From Bacilli bacterium (GTDB lineage: Bacteria > Bacillota_I > Bacilli_A > RF39 > UBA660), in contig CAAETG010000011.1 of NCBI GenBank assembly GCA_900758895.1, forward strand, positions 1-10,898: a DNA stretch of 10,898 bases, read 5' to 3'. Shown piece after piece: positions 1 through 7,103 of the stretch. Position numbers and translations under genes: made by a program. The notes under the pieces were generated by a model, which did no database searches, was not told the origin of the DNA, and saw only the letters and a program-made list of their open reading frames with translations. The stretch's first letter is position 1. Every line of letters begins with the position of its first letter.

Positions 1-1320
1 TGTAGTATCAGTAATGTTGATCAATTAGGTAGTGCAATAGCAAGTGGAACAATTAATACAGGAGAAACGAAAGTAACGTTGATACCAGATGAATTTATAA
101 CAAGTAGTGAATCTGGAGAAGAAGTATATTATTATGTAGTATTAGAATATCCAAATATAGATGAGAATCAAAATAGTGATATAGGAGGAGAATTTAGTGG
201 AGAAGTAACCATAGAACAAAATGATGCAAGTCCAGATATTACTATTATTGGAACCTATATAGAAGAGAATGGAGAATATAAAGAAACAAATAGTATCCCA
301 AGTGAAGGATATGAATTAAATACAGAACAAAGTACATGTAGTAACAATGCCACAGTAGGATGGGATAGTGAAAATAGTCGAGTATATGTAGAAAATTTAA
401 ATACAAGTGGAACAAAATGTACTTTATATTATGATGAAGCTACATTATTAAGAGAAGAAATACTTGCTAATAATCAAATTAATAGTGGTACACCTAATTT
501 TGCAAATGTAGCTACAACAGATGAAGGAATGTATGCAGCAGAAGATGATTTGGGAACGAGTTATTACTTTAGAGGAGCAGTCACTAATAACTATGTCCAA
601 TTTGCTGGATATTACTGGCGAATCATTCGAATTAATGGTGATGGTTCGATAAGAATTATTTATGATGGAACAAGTGCCCATGCAAATGGAGAGTCTAGTA
701 CAGACCGTCAAATCGGAACTAGTGCTTACAATAGTTCAAGTAATTATAGTTACTACGTAGGATATACCTATACAACAGCCCAAAGGCCAAGTAGTCAAAA
801 TAGTGGAACGACGAGTACGATTAAGGGAATACTAGATAGTTGGTATACAACCAATATAGCAGGAAAAGGACTCGATGATAAAGTAGTAAGTAGTTCAGGA
901 TTTTGCAATGATCGAAATATGGCTAGCGGATACAATTGGAGTGTGCAACCAAGTAGTCCTATTTATTATGCAGCATATGAAAGATTAGTAACAAATAAAA
1001 CACCAATCTTGCGATGTAGTAATAACATAGACTTGTATACCATAAAAGTCGGTCTAATCATAGCTGATGAAGTAAGTGTAGCTGGGGGATTATATAACAC
1101 AAATAACACAAGCTATTATTTATATACGGGCCAATATTATTGGACGATGTCTCCTATGACATATTCAACTTATTCTAATTTATTTTGGGTTATGAATGAT
1201 GGTCAATTAATTAGTACTGTATTTAATACTGCTGGCGTTCGTCCTGTCATTAATCTCTCAGCAGATGTTACAATATCTTCAGGTGATGGCACTATGAATA
1301 ATCCTTATGTAGTTTCTTAA
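1..1320 (+). CDS. Large secreted surface protein, C-terminal part, with DGR-target-like lectin-fold domain (5' truncated)
   Basis: The reading frame is open from base 1, so the gene starts upstream; 439 residues are visible. The first ~70 residues look like an extracellular beta-rich module of the camelysin/TasA kind (YYYVVLEYP...SGEVTIE). A small module with paired cysteines follows (CSNNATVGW...GTKCTLYY), then a Tyr/Ser/Asn-rich domain with YYFRGAV, FAGYYWRIIRINGDGSIRI and a closing YYWTMSP...GVRPVINL...GTMNNPYVV. That WxMSP...GVRP core is typical of C-type-lectin-like variable domains diversified by DGRs and of their non-variable relatives. No catalytic motif is seen, so I infer an adhesin or ligand-binding surface protein. 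The anchor or signal lies outside the window. It ends at a strong terminator and is not cotranscribed with the wall and sporulation operon that follows. Confidence 0.8.
   Translation, partial: CSISNVDQLGSAIASGTINTGETKVTLIPDEFITSSESGEEVYYYVVLEYPNIDENQNSDIGGEFSGEVTIEQNDASPDITIIGTYIEENGEYKETNSIPSEGYELNTEQSTCSNNATVGWDSENSRVYVENLNTSGTKCTLYYDEATLLREEILANNQINSGTPNFANVATTDEGMYAAEDDLGTSYYFRGAVTNNYVQFAGYYWRIIRINGDGSIRIIYDGTSAHANGESSTDRQIGTSAYNSSSNYSYYVGYTYTTAQRPSSQNSGTTSTIKGILDSWYTTNIAGKGLDDKVVSSSGFCNDRNMASGYNWSVQPSSPIYYAAYERLVTNKTPILRCSNNIDLYTIKVGLIIADEVSVAGGLYNTNNTSYYLYTGQYYWTMSPMTYSTYSNLFWVMNDGQLISTVFNTAGVRPVINLSADVTISSGDGTMNNPYVVS
1141..1257 (+). other. Variable-repeat-like C-terminal core of the surface protein
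   Basis: This segment encodes WTMSP, NLFWVMNDGQL and GVRPVINL, which aligns with the peptide read from the template repeat at 8493-8618 (MSP, NVFAVDSNGNL, GVRPI). Alignment needs a few codon gaps, and the two DNAs differ at many non-adenine positions (for example CGTCCT against CGCCCG and TTA against CTC). DGR transfer changes only positions that are adenine in the template, so this is a homologous domain and not a recent product of that template. Confidence 0.5.
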
Positions 1321-1346
1321 AGTGAAGCTTTGACTTCACTTTTTTG
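1319..1346 (+). terminator. Intrinsic terminator after the surface protein gene
   Basis: A 7-bp stem AGTGAAG/CTTCACT with a 6-base loop is followed by a run of six T. The stem begins right after the stop codon, and flanking A and T bases can lengthen it. It separates the surface protein gene from the dacB-spm-mre-spoIVF operon. Confidence 0.85.
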
Positions 1347-1369
1347 ATGTCTAAATGTTTTAGTTGGTT

Positions 1370-1377
1370 CATATATT
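1370..1377 (+). promoter_or_regulatory. Possible sigma-E-like -10 element for the dacB operon
   Basis: CATATATT lies 16 bases before the chosen dacB start and matches 7 of 8 positions of the Bacillus sigma-E -10 consensus CATACATT. In B. subtilis both dacB-spmAB and spoIVFAB are under sigma-E, so such a promoter would fit. I see no convincing -35 element, and the spacing to the start is short. This is a weak call. Confidence 0.25.
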
Positions 1378-1393
1378 TTTGTAGGTGATACTC

Positions 1394-2485
1394 GTGAAAA
1401 AGGTTGTGGTTTTGTTCTTACTTTTGATTGTGTTTCCTATTCAAGTTTATGGAATTAGTGCAGACAAAGCAGTCGTTATGGATTTAAATAGTGGGAGAGT
1501 ATTATATGATTTAAATAAAGATGAACCTCAGTTAATTGCTAGTATTACCAAGATTATGACGTGTTTAGTTGCTATTATGTATAGTGATTTAGATAAGACT
1601 GTTGTTGTTGATGAGGATATTTTAAAGGCATATGGTTCTAGTGTTTATTTAGAGGTTGGAGAAGAAATTAAATTAATTGATTTATTATATGGTTTGATGC
1701 TTCGAAGTGGAAATGATGCAGCAATTGCGGTAGCTAAGTCTGTTGCGGGTACAGAAGAAGCGTTTGTATATCTCATGAATGAATATGCGGATACCATTGG
1801 TATGAAGAATACCCATTTTGTTAATCCTCATGGACTTGATAGTAATGGCGAGGGTAATACTTCAACTGCGTATGATATGGCTTTACTTACCAAAGTAGCG
1901 ATGCAAAATGAAACATTTAAGACTATATTTGGCACACAAGAATATAGTGCAACTAGTAATTTAAAAACTTATAACTGGGAAGGAAAAAATAAGTTGTTTT
2001 CAATGTATCCCTATACAACTGGTGGTAAAACAGGATATACGGATGCGGCTAGAAGAACCCTTGTTACCACGGCTAGTAAAGATAATAAAAATTTAGTTGT
2101 TGTTACTTTAAATGATGGGAATGATTTTAATGATCACAAAAGTTTATATGAAACTTATTTTGATAAGTATGATAGTGTACTAGCGATTGATCATGAAAAC
2201 TTTGTTTTGGATCAAGATTATTATGAAGATGTAGAATTTTATGTAAAGAATGATTATTATGCTTTGGTATCAGAGGAAGAAAAAAAGGATTTAAAATTGG
2301 AAGTTACACTTTATCAATATGAAGATATTTATGATGGTATAAAAATAGGGGAAGCAAAGGTGATGCTTGGTGATACTATGCTACATACCGAGAGTATTTA
2401 TGCTAGAAAAGTGGAAACACCAAAAGAAGAGGAGAAGAAAGAAGGCTTTCTTGCTAAGATATTAAGGTGGTTTTCTTCATGGTAA
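1394..2485 (+). CDS. dacB: D-alanyl-D-alanine carboxypeptidase (serine-type PBP, DacB/DacF family)
   Basis: Peptidase S11 enzyme that removes the terminal D-Ala from peptidoglycan stem peptides outside the membrane and so limits cross-linking. The three active-site motifs are visible: S50-I-T-K53, S105-G-N and K212-T-G. An N-terminal signal peptide (MKKVVVLFLLLIVFPIQVYG) precedes the mature protein, and a C-terminal amphipathic helix (GFLAKILRWFSSW) would tether it to the membrane, as in PBP5-type enzymes. The GTG at 1394 is preferred over the GTG at 1385 because AGGTGAT (1383-1389) sits 4 bases upstream and the signal peptide then starts with MKK. The neighbours spmA and spmB match the B. 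subtilis dacB-spmA-spmB operon, which sets cortex cross-linking, so a role in spore cortex maturation is likely; a vegetative role cannot be excluded. At 363 residues it is of usual length. Confidence 0.92.
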   Translation: MKKVVVLFLLLIVFPIQVYGISADKAVVMDLNSGRVLYDLNKDEPQLIASITKIMTCLVAIMYSDLDKTVVVDEDILKAYGSSVYLEVGEEIKLIDLLYGLMLRSGNDAAIAVAKSVAGTEEAFVYLMNEYADTIGMKNTHFVNPHGLDSNGEGNTSTAYDMALLTKVAMQNETFKTIFGTQEYSATSNLKTYNWEGKNKLFSMYPYTTGGKTGYTDAARRTLVTTASKDNKNLVVVTLNDGNDFNDHKSLYETYFDKYDSVLAIDHENFVLDQDYYEDVEFYVKNDYYALVSEEEKKDLKLEVTLYQYEDIYDGIKIGEAKVMLGDTMLHTESIYARKVETPKEEEKKEGFLAKILRWFSSW

Positions 2486-3060
2486 ATGTTATTTGGGTTG
2501 GATTAATTTTTATTGCGATTATTTATTCTTTATTAACGGGGCAAGTAGAAACAATTAATAATGGGATTTTGACACATGCGACTAGTGGAGTTAATTTAAT
2601 CATGGAGATGATGCCCTTAATTGTTTTATGGACAGGTATTATGAAAATTGCTGAAAAATCAGGGTTACTTCATGTCTTTGCTCGGGCTTTAAACCCACTT
2701 TTACGCAGACTTTTTCCTAGTTTACCAAGGAATCATAAAGCACTTGGGTATATTGCTTCTAATATTGGGGCTAATATGCTAGGATTAGGTAGTGCAGCGA
2801 CTCCTTTTGGGTTAAAAGCGATGGATGAACTACAAAAAGATAATCCAAAGAAAGATACAGCAACGGAAGCGATGATCACCTTTTTGGTTTTAAATACTGG
2901 AGGTGTTACTTTAATTCCTACTACTGTTATTGCTCTTCGTATTATGCATGGGAGTGCTAATCCAACCGAGATTATTATTACAAGTATTTTAGCAACCGCT
3001 GTATCTAGTATTTCAGGTTTAGTATTAGATTATTTTATTAGAAGGAGGAATCGGAAATGA
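2479..3060 (+). CDS. spmA: Spore maturation protein A
   Basis: Membrane protein with the nucleoside-recognition (Gate) fold, 193 residues and close to the length of B. subtilis SpmA. Several hydrophobic segments are visible, with conserved stretches GLGSAATPFGLKAM and NTGGVTLIPTTVIALR. SpmA works with SpmB in dehydrating the spore core and in heat resistance; the transported substrate is not established. The ATG at 2479 is chosen because AGGTGG (2465-2470) is 8 bases upstream. It overlaps the end of dacB by 7 bases, pointing to translational coupling. It ends in TGA inside the ATGA that starts spmB. Confidence 0.93.
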   Translation: MVNVIWVGLIFIAIIYSLLTGQVETINNGILTHATSGVNLIMEMMPLIVLWTGIMKIAEKSGLLHVFARALNPLLRRLFPSLPRNHKALGYIASNIGANMLGLGSAATPFGLKAMDELQKDNPKKDTATEAMITFLVLNTGGVTLIPTTVIALRIMHGSANPTEIIITSILATAVSSISGLVLDYFIRRRNRK

Positions 3061-3578
3061 ACTTGATTAGTAAAATTGTAATTCCTCTTTTTGTCTTGTT
3101 TATTATCTTTTATGGAGTAAAAAAACGAGTAAATGTTTATGATTCTTTTTTAGAGGGAGCGAAAGAAGGACTTATTTTAGTATTTCATATTACTCCTACC
3201 GTAATTGCGATGGTTTTTGCAGTTAATATATTTTTAGATAGTAATTTTATTGATGGGATGCTTGGATTTTTAAAACCAATCTTTGATTTTATTAATGTTC
3301 CCATTGATATCTTACCAATGGCTCTTTTAAGACCGATATCGGGGACAGCATCGCTTGCCATTATGAATGATATTTTTATTCATTTTGGACCGGATAGTTA
3401 TATTGGAAGACTCGCTTCTACTTTGCAAGGGTGTACGGATACGACCATTTATGTTTTAGCTCTTTATTTTGGTAGTATTAAGGTAACAAAAACAAGATAT
3501 TCCCTACCAGTAGGCCTATTTGCTGATTTAATGGGAATTATCGCTGCATTTATCATTACTTTTATTTTCTTTGGTTAG
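3057..3578 (+). CDS. spmB: Spore maturation protein B
   Basis: Partner of SpmA and also a Gate-fold membrane protein, 173 residues, near the family length. Recognisable motifs are LRPISGTASLAIM, HFGPDSYIGRLAST and QGCTDTTIYVLALYFG. The usual family motif has GSTDTT, so the Cys in GCTDTT is a small variation. The start overlaps the spmA stop by 4 bases (ATGA), with AGGAGG at 3043-3048. The pair is expected in the mother cell membrane or spore envelope during late sporulation and is needed for normal core dehydration. Confidence 0.93.
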   Translation: MNLISKIVIPLFVLFIIFYGVKKRVNVYDSFLEGAKEGLILVFHITPTVIAMVFAVNIFLDSNFIDGMLGFLKPIFDFINVPIDILPMALLRPISGTASLAIMNDIFIHFGPDSYIGRLASTLQGCTDTTIYVLALYFGSIKVTKTRYSLPVGLFADLMGIIAAFIITFIFFG

Positions 3579-3627
3579 TTCGACAATCTTTTTCCTAATC
3601 ATGTGCTATATTATATTTGTGATGCAT

Positions 3628-4071
3628 ATGAAAGAAAATATTAAGATATTTGTGATTGCTTTAATCATAGGAATGGCGATTGCTTTTTTCCTATCTTTTA
3701 AGTTTCAAGATGATGTTGCTTTGGCAATTAATCCAGAAGTTACTTACTTTTATGTGGGTTCTTATAATCGTTTAGAAGATGCGAATCAAAAAGCTGCTAA
3801 TTACCCTAATAGTGTTATTTATCAAAATGGAAGTATTTATCAAATTGTTATTGGTGTCTATCATGATACCGAAGTAATCGCTTTAATGAGTAGTTATTTT
3901 CATGATCAAAACATTTCTTTTTATCAAGAGACAATGAAAGTAGATAGTTCTTTTTTTAAAGATATTAGTACTTATGAATTACTTATTAAATCTAGTGATG
4001 CTAGTTATTATGAGAGTGTAAATACTTCTATGCTTCAATTATTTCGTGAATATATGCCTCAAAATTTTTAA
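3628..4071 (+). CDS. Single-pass membrane protein with SPOR-like domain
   Basis: A short protein with one N-terminal membrane helix (KIFVIALIIGMAIAFFLSF, about residues 6-24) and an outside part. In that part YFYVGSYNRLEDANQKAANYP followed by SIYQIVIGVY has the pattern of a SPOR domain, a fold that binds peptidoglycan glycan strands lacking stem peptides. The frame is open back to a TTG at 3571, but no good Shine-Dalgarno site precedes the earlier candidates. The ATG at 3628 has GTGAT 4 bases upstream, the same arrangement used by dacB and the spoIVFA-like gene. It sits between spmB and mreC, a place where B. subtilis has no such gene. A role in wall remodelling or engulfment is inferred from domain and context only. 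Length from this start is 147 residues. Confidence 0.65.
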   Translation: MKENIKIFVIALIIGMAIAFFLSFKFQDDVALAINPEVTYFYVGSYNRLEDANQKAANYPNSVIYQNGSIYQIVIGVYHDTEVIALMSSYFHDQNISFYQETMKVDSSFFKDISTYELLIKSSDASYYESVNTSMLQLFREYMPQNF

Positions 4072-4093
4072 TACTAATAATGGTGGATGATTT

Positions 4094-4756
4094 ATGGCTC
4101 GAAAAAATTGGTTTGTCATTGCTATCTTGATTCTTTATCTTTGCTTTTTGGGAAGTGATCGTATTTTGGGTTTTTTTGATAATACTTCTCAGTTATCGCA
4201 AATGATGGATAATGAAAAACTGGAATATTATAAAAATGAATATGAAAAGATGAGTAATATACTGGAAGTAGAAGCGGATGATTATGAAGTTATTTACAGC
4301 AAAGTTGTTTTGCGTGAAATTTATCAATTTTATGATGAAATTACAATTGGAAAAGGAACGAGTGATGGCATTCAAAAAGGGGATTTAGTTGTCAATGAAA
4401 ATGGTGTTGTAGGTGTTATTAAAGATGCTAGAAATACAAGCAGTGTTGTTCGTTTGCTTACTAGTCCGGATATGGAATTATCGGTTAAAATTAATGGATC
4501 TTATGGTATTTTAACAAGTGTAGATAAAACATTAATTGTTAAAAATATAAAATTAGATAGTGAGATTAAAGAAGGGGATTTGGTTTATACTTCAGGGCTT
4601 ACTAGTATACCAGGAGATATTTTAGTAGGAGAGGTAAGTAAGGTCAATCGTGATTCTTTGGAACTTGAATATATTTTAGATGTAGATAGTATTACTCATC
4701 AAAGAGATATTTCTTATGTAGCGCTTTTACATAGAGAGAAGAGTGAAGTATCATGA
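4094..4756 (+). CDS. mreC: Rod shape-determining protein MreC
   Basis: MreC is the extracytoplasmic scaffold of the elongation machinery, linking MreB and MreD to the transpeptidase and glycosyltransferase. Visible parts in order are an N-terminal membrane helix (residues 5-22), a short coiled-coil stretch (about 33-58), and the double beta-barrel with GTSDGIQKGDLVVNENGVVG, LTSPDMELSVKING and GDLVYTSGLTSIPGDILVGEV. At 220 residues it is shorter than many MreC proteins (often around 280-300) and lacks a long C-terminal tail. The ATG at 4094 follows GGTGGATGA. mreD overlaps it by 4 bases. No mreB is in the window. Confidence 0.92.
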   Translation: MARKNWFVIAILILYLCFLGSDRILGFFDNTSQLSQMMDNEKLEYYKNEYEKMSNILEVEADDYEVIYSKVVLREIYQFYDEITIGKGTSDGIQKGDLVVNENGVVGVIKDARNTSSVVRLLTSPDMELSVKINGSYGILTSVDKTLIVKNIKLDSEIKEGDLVYTSGLTSIPGDILVGEVSKVNRDSLELEYILDVDSITHQRDISYVALLHREKSEVS

Positions 4757-5157
4757 TTTTTCTTCTTCTTGATTTTTTGATGTCTTTTTTAAGCTTTACT
4801 CCTACTTTTTTTGTTTTACTGAGTTTTCTTGTTTATGCTAAAAAAGATTTTTTTTCTTTTCTTTTTATTCCACTTATTATCGATTTATTTTTCACGCATA
4901 CTTATTTTTTAAATACGATTCTTTTCGTCGCTTTCTTTTTTCTCTTTAAACATTTAAAAATTACTAAAACCAATTTTCGAAATTATTTACTATCAATTAC
5001 ATTTCTTTATTTTCTTTATATTTTTAGTTTGGGAATCATACAAGGTTATCACTTTTTCTATTTAGTGAAATTTGCTATTTCTAATTATGGTTTTCAATTT
5101 GTATTTTATGCTCTTAGTTATAAAATACTCTTGCCTTACATAAAATTATCTAGGTGA
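4753..5157 (+). CDS. mreD: Rod shape-determining protein MreD
   Basis: Very hydrophobic 134-residue protein with about four to five membrane helices, rich in Phe, Leu and Tyr. Sequence motifs are weak in this family, so the call rests on hydropathy, size and position directly after mreC with a 4-base overlap. It is shorter than B. subtilis MreD (about 170 residues). MreD is an integral membrane partner of MreC in cell elongation. The stop codon TGA lies inside the AGGTGAT ribosome binding site of the next gene. Confidence 0.8.
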   Translation: MIFLLLDFLMSFLSFTPTFFVLLSFLVYAKKDFFSFLFIPLIIDLFFTHTYFLNTILFVAFFFLFKHLKITKTNFRNYLLSITFLYFLYIFSLGIIQGYHFFYLVKFAISNYGFQFVFYALSYKILLPYIKLSR

Positions 5158-5162
5158 TATAG

Positions 5163-5810
5163 ATGAATGAAGAGATTGATGCAATCATTCGGAAAAACAA
5201 ATTAAAAAGAGAAAGATATGTGGATGCAAATCCTAGCGTAATAAAGGAAGAATTACCTAAAAATTTAAAATATGTGAAAGGACTTATTTCTAGGGTTTTA
5301 ATTGCTATTATTTTTGTTTTAGGAAGTATTATTTTTACTAATATTAGCGATGATAATAAAGCGTTATATCAAAAATATGTATTAGAAGATTCTTTTGAAT
5401 TTACGAAAATAAAAGAATTATATCAGAGTGTTTTTGGAAGTGTTGATATGACTAAACAAGATAAGAGTGATGATACCGAAGTTGTTTTTGGAGATATTCA
5501 ATATACAAATATGGAATCTTATCAAAATGGGGTAAAACTTACGGTAGGGATGAATGAAGCTGTTAACGTCATTACAAGTGGCATTGTGGTATTTATTGGG
5601 GAAAAAGATAATCTTGGAAATACAATTATTATTCAAGGAAATGATGGAGTAGATATTTGGTATTCTAATATTACGGATACAGATATGGCTGTGTATGATT
5701 ATGTGGAAGCAGGAAGTATTATGGGTACTAGTAATGGAGAAGATATTTATATTACGATTTCTAAGGATGGACAATTTATGAGTTATGAAGAATATATGGC
5801 ATCTATTTAA
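5163..5810 (+). CDS. spoIVFA: SpoIVFA-like membrane protein with degenerate LytM (M23) domain
   Basis: A cytosolic N-terminus of about 40 residues rich in Lys/Arg/Glu precedes one membrane helix (about residues 41-62), a charged linker and a C-terminal LytM-like beta domain (about 120-205: GMNEAVNVITSGIVVFIGEK, GNTIIIQGNDG, VEAGSIMGTSNGEDIYITI). The zinc ligands of active M23 peptidases are absent: no His is present in the domain, the usual YxH site reads YSN, and the final HxH-type strand reads DIYITI. This matches SpoIVFA, which tethers and regulates the SpoIVFB protease in the outer forespore membrane and is cleaved in response to a forespore signal. Position right before spoIVFB supports it. 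The ATG follows AGGTGAT with a 4-base spacer. Confidence 0.75.
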   Translation: MNEEIDAIIRKNKLKRERYVDANPSVIKEELPKNLKYVKGLISRVLIAIIFVLGSIIFTNISDDNKALYQKYVLEDSFEFTKIKELYQSVFGSVDMTKQDKSDDTEVVFGDIQYTNMESYQNGVKLTVGMNEAVNVITSGIVVFIGEKDNLGNTIIIQGNDGVDIWYSNITDTDMAVYDYVEAGSIMGTSNGEDIYITISKDGQFMSYEEYMASI

Positions 5811-6633
5811 TATCCATACATCTACTTACTTTCTTATTTTATCTTTTTTGTTTACGGGTTATATTAAGAATATTATTCTTATTTATGTGATTGTTTTCTT
5901 TCATGAATTAGGTCATATTTTTATTATTAAGCTTTTAGGTTACAAAATTATACGAGTAGATATTTATCCAAGTGGGGGAATTACCAGAATCGATAAAAGA
6001 ATTAATACCAAACTTTCTCATGATATTTTAATTGCTAGTTTTGGTCTTGTTTTTCAAATTCTTCTTACTTTTCTTTTTACTTTCTTTGCATCATTATCTT
6101 ATATTCGCAGTAGTACTTATGAGATGTTTTTAACATATAATACAACGATATTTGTATTTAATTTGCTTCCCATTATTCCTCTTGATGGTTATCAATTACT
6201 TAGGTGTATTTGGGAAATTTTATTTCCTTATAAAAAAGCTTTTCAAATTAGTTTTGTCGTTAGTTTGATTTCAGTTTTACTTTTTCTTACTTATCATCAA
6301 ATTTTCTCTTTAAATAATTATCTTATTGTTACTTTTTTAATTTATAAAATGATAACAGAGTTTAAAAATTTTAAATATCAAAATGAGCGGTTTTTATTAG
6401 AACGATATTTGCATGATTTTCCTTATCATAAAATTAAAAATGAAAAAAAACTAGATTTAGCACTTTTAAAGAAAGATACTTATCATTATTTTAAGAAAGA
6501 TCATACTTATGTGAGTGAAAAAAGAGTTTTAAAAAACAAATATAGACGGAATGATTTTGAAACAATTCGTAATAATAGAGAAGCATTTAGTACTTTATTT
6601 CAAGACAGAGATGAAGAAATTACAAGAAAATAG
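5785..6633 (+). CDS. spoIVFB: Site-2-type intramembrane metalloprotease SpoIVFB (peptidase M50)
   Basis: Multi-pass membrane zinc protease of 282 residues. The zinc site HELGH is at residues 40-44, and the third-ligand motif NLLPIIPLDG places N126 and D134 much as in B. subtilis SpoIVFB. Its known role is to cleave pro-sigma-K in the mother cell and switch on late sporulation genes. A soluble C-terminal region of about 90 residues rich in Lys, His and Tyr follows the last helix; in family members this part is CBS-like, but I cannot see a clear CBS motif here. The ATG lies within the end of the preceding gene (26-base overlap), and the best Shine-Dalgarno match, AAGGATGG at 5763-5770, is rather far away, so translational coupling to spoIVFA is likely. 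This is the last gene before the rplU promoter. Confidence 0.9.
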   Translation: MKNIWHLFNIHTSTYFLILSFLFTGYIKNIILIYVIVFFHELGHIFIIKLLGYKIIRVDIYPSGGITRIDKRINTKLSHDILIASFGLVFQILLTFLFTFFASLSYIRSSTYEMFLTYNTTIFVFNLLPIIPLDGYQLLRCIWEILFPYKKAFQISFVVSLISVLLFLTYHQIFSLNNYLIVTFLIYKMITEFKNFKYQNERFLLERYLHDFPYHKIKNEKKLDLALLKKDTYHYFKKDHTYVSEKRVLKNKYRRNDFETIRNNREAFSTLFQDRDEEITRK

Positions 6634-6663
6634 CAGAATTTAGGTAAAATAGCGAAAATGCGT

Positions 6664-6692
6664 TTGACAAAAGCATAAACTTTTGTTAGAAT
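6664..6692 (+). promoter_or_regulatory. Sigma-A promoter of the rplU-prp-rpmA operon
   Basis: A perfect -35 TTGACA (6664-6669) is followed after 17 bases by -10 TAGAAT (6687-6692), with an upstream TG (6684-6685) making it an extended -10. Transcription should start near 6699. This gives the ribosomal protein genes their own strong vegetative promoter, separate from the sporulation and wall genes upstream. Confidence 0.88.
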
Positions 6693-6698
6693 TATTCA

Positions 6699-6795
6699 TG
6701 CGAGTAGCTTTATATTCGTAAAAAACCACGCTGAAATGGTTATAAAAAGAGTAATCTTACCATAAAGGTGCGTCTTATTTAAGAAAAAAGGAGGA
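6699..6795 (+). promoter_or_regulatory. Structured 5' leader of rplU (probable L21 leader)
   Basis: About 95 untranslated bases lie between the promoter and the rplU ribosome binding site. They can fold into competing hairpins: AACCA/TGGTT (6724-6728 with 6737-6741), or TGGT/ACCA (6737-6740 with 6759-6762) enclosing AAGA-GTAA-TCTT (6747-6758). The segment 6737-6740 is shared, so the two folds exclude each other. An L21 leader that controls this operon by ribosomal protein feedback is known in low-GC Gram-positive bacteria; I infer that this is one from position and pairing, and did not match it to a covariance model. Confidence 0.5.
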
Positions 6796-6801
6796 ATGAA
6801 T

Positions 6802-7101
6802 ATGAAAGCAGTATTTGAAACTGGTGGAAAACAATATTATGTAGCAGAAAATGATGTGATCTACGTAGAAAAGTTACCAAATGAAGCAGGAAGTGAAGTA
6901 ACATTTACTAATGTTTTAGCTGTTGATGGTAAAGTGGGAAATCCATACGTAGAAGGTGCTAGTGTTGTTTGTTTAGTTGAAAAACATGGTAAACAAAAGA
7001 AGATTAAAATCTTCAAATACAGACCTAAGAAAAAATATCGTAAAACTCAAGGTCATAGACAACCATACACTAAATTAGTTGTTAAGAAAATTAATAAGTA
7101 A
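6802..7101 (+). CDS. rplU: 50S ribosomal protein L21
   Basis: Component of the large ribosomal subunit that binds 23S rRNA near L20. The protein is 99 residues and begins MKAVFETGGKQYYV, the family signature; it ends with the basic segment IFKYRPKKKYRKTQGHRQPY typical of L21. The ATG at 6802 is chosen over the ATG at 6796 because AAGGAGG (6788-6794) is 7 bases before 6802 but only 1 base before 6796. It is the first gene of the rplU-prp-rpmA operon, driven by the promoter at 6664. Confidence 0.97.
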   Translation: MKAVFETGGKQYYVAENDVIYVEKLPNEAGSEVTFTNVLAVDGKVGNPYVEGASVVCLVEKHGKQKKIKIFKYRPKKKYRKTQGHRQPYTKLVVKKINK

Positions 7102-7103
7102 AA

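Noticed and set aside
448..711. Minus-strand frame of 87 codons within the surface protein gene
   Set aside because: Composition is Ile/Ser/Cys-rich as expected for the antisense of an Asn/Ser/Tyr-rich gene; no start signal.
4193..4375. Minus-strand frame of 60 codons inside mreC
   Set aside because: Antisense shadow rich in Ile, Phe and Asn, without ribosome binding site.
5418..5774. Minus-strand frame of 118 codons inside the spoIVFA-like gene
   Set aside because: Shadow of a well-supported plus-strand gene with domain structure, ribosome binding site and conserved neighbours.
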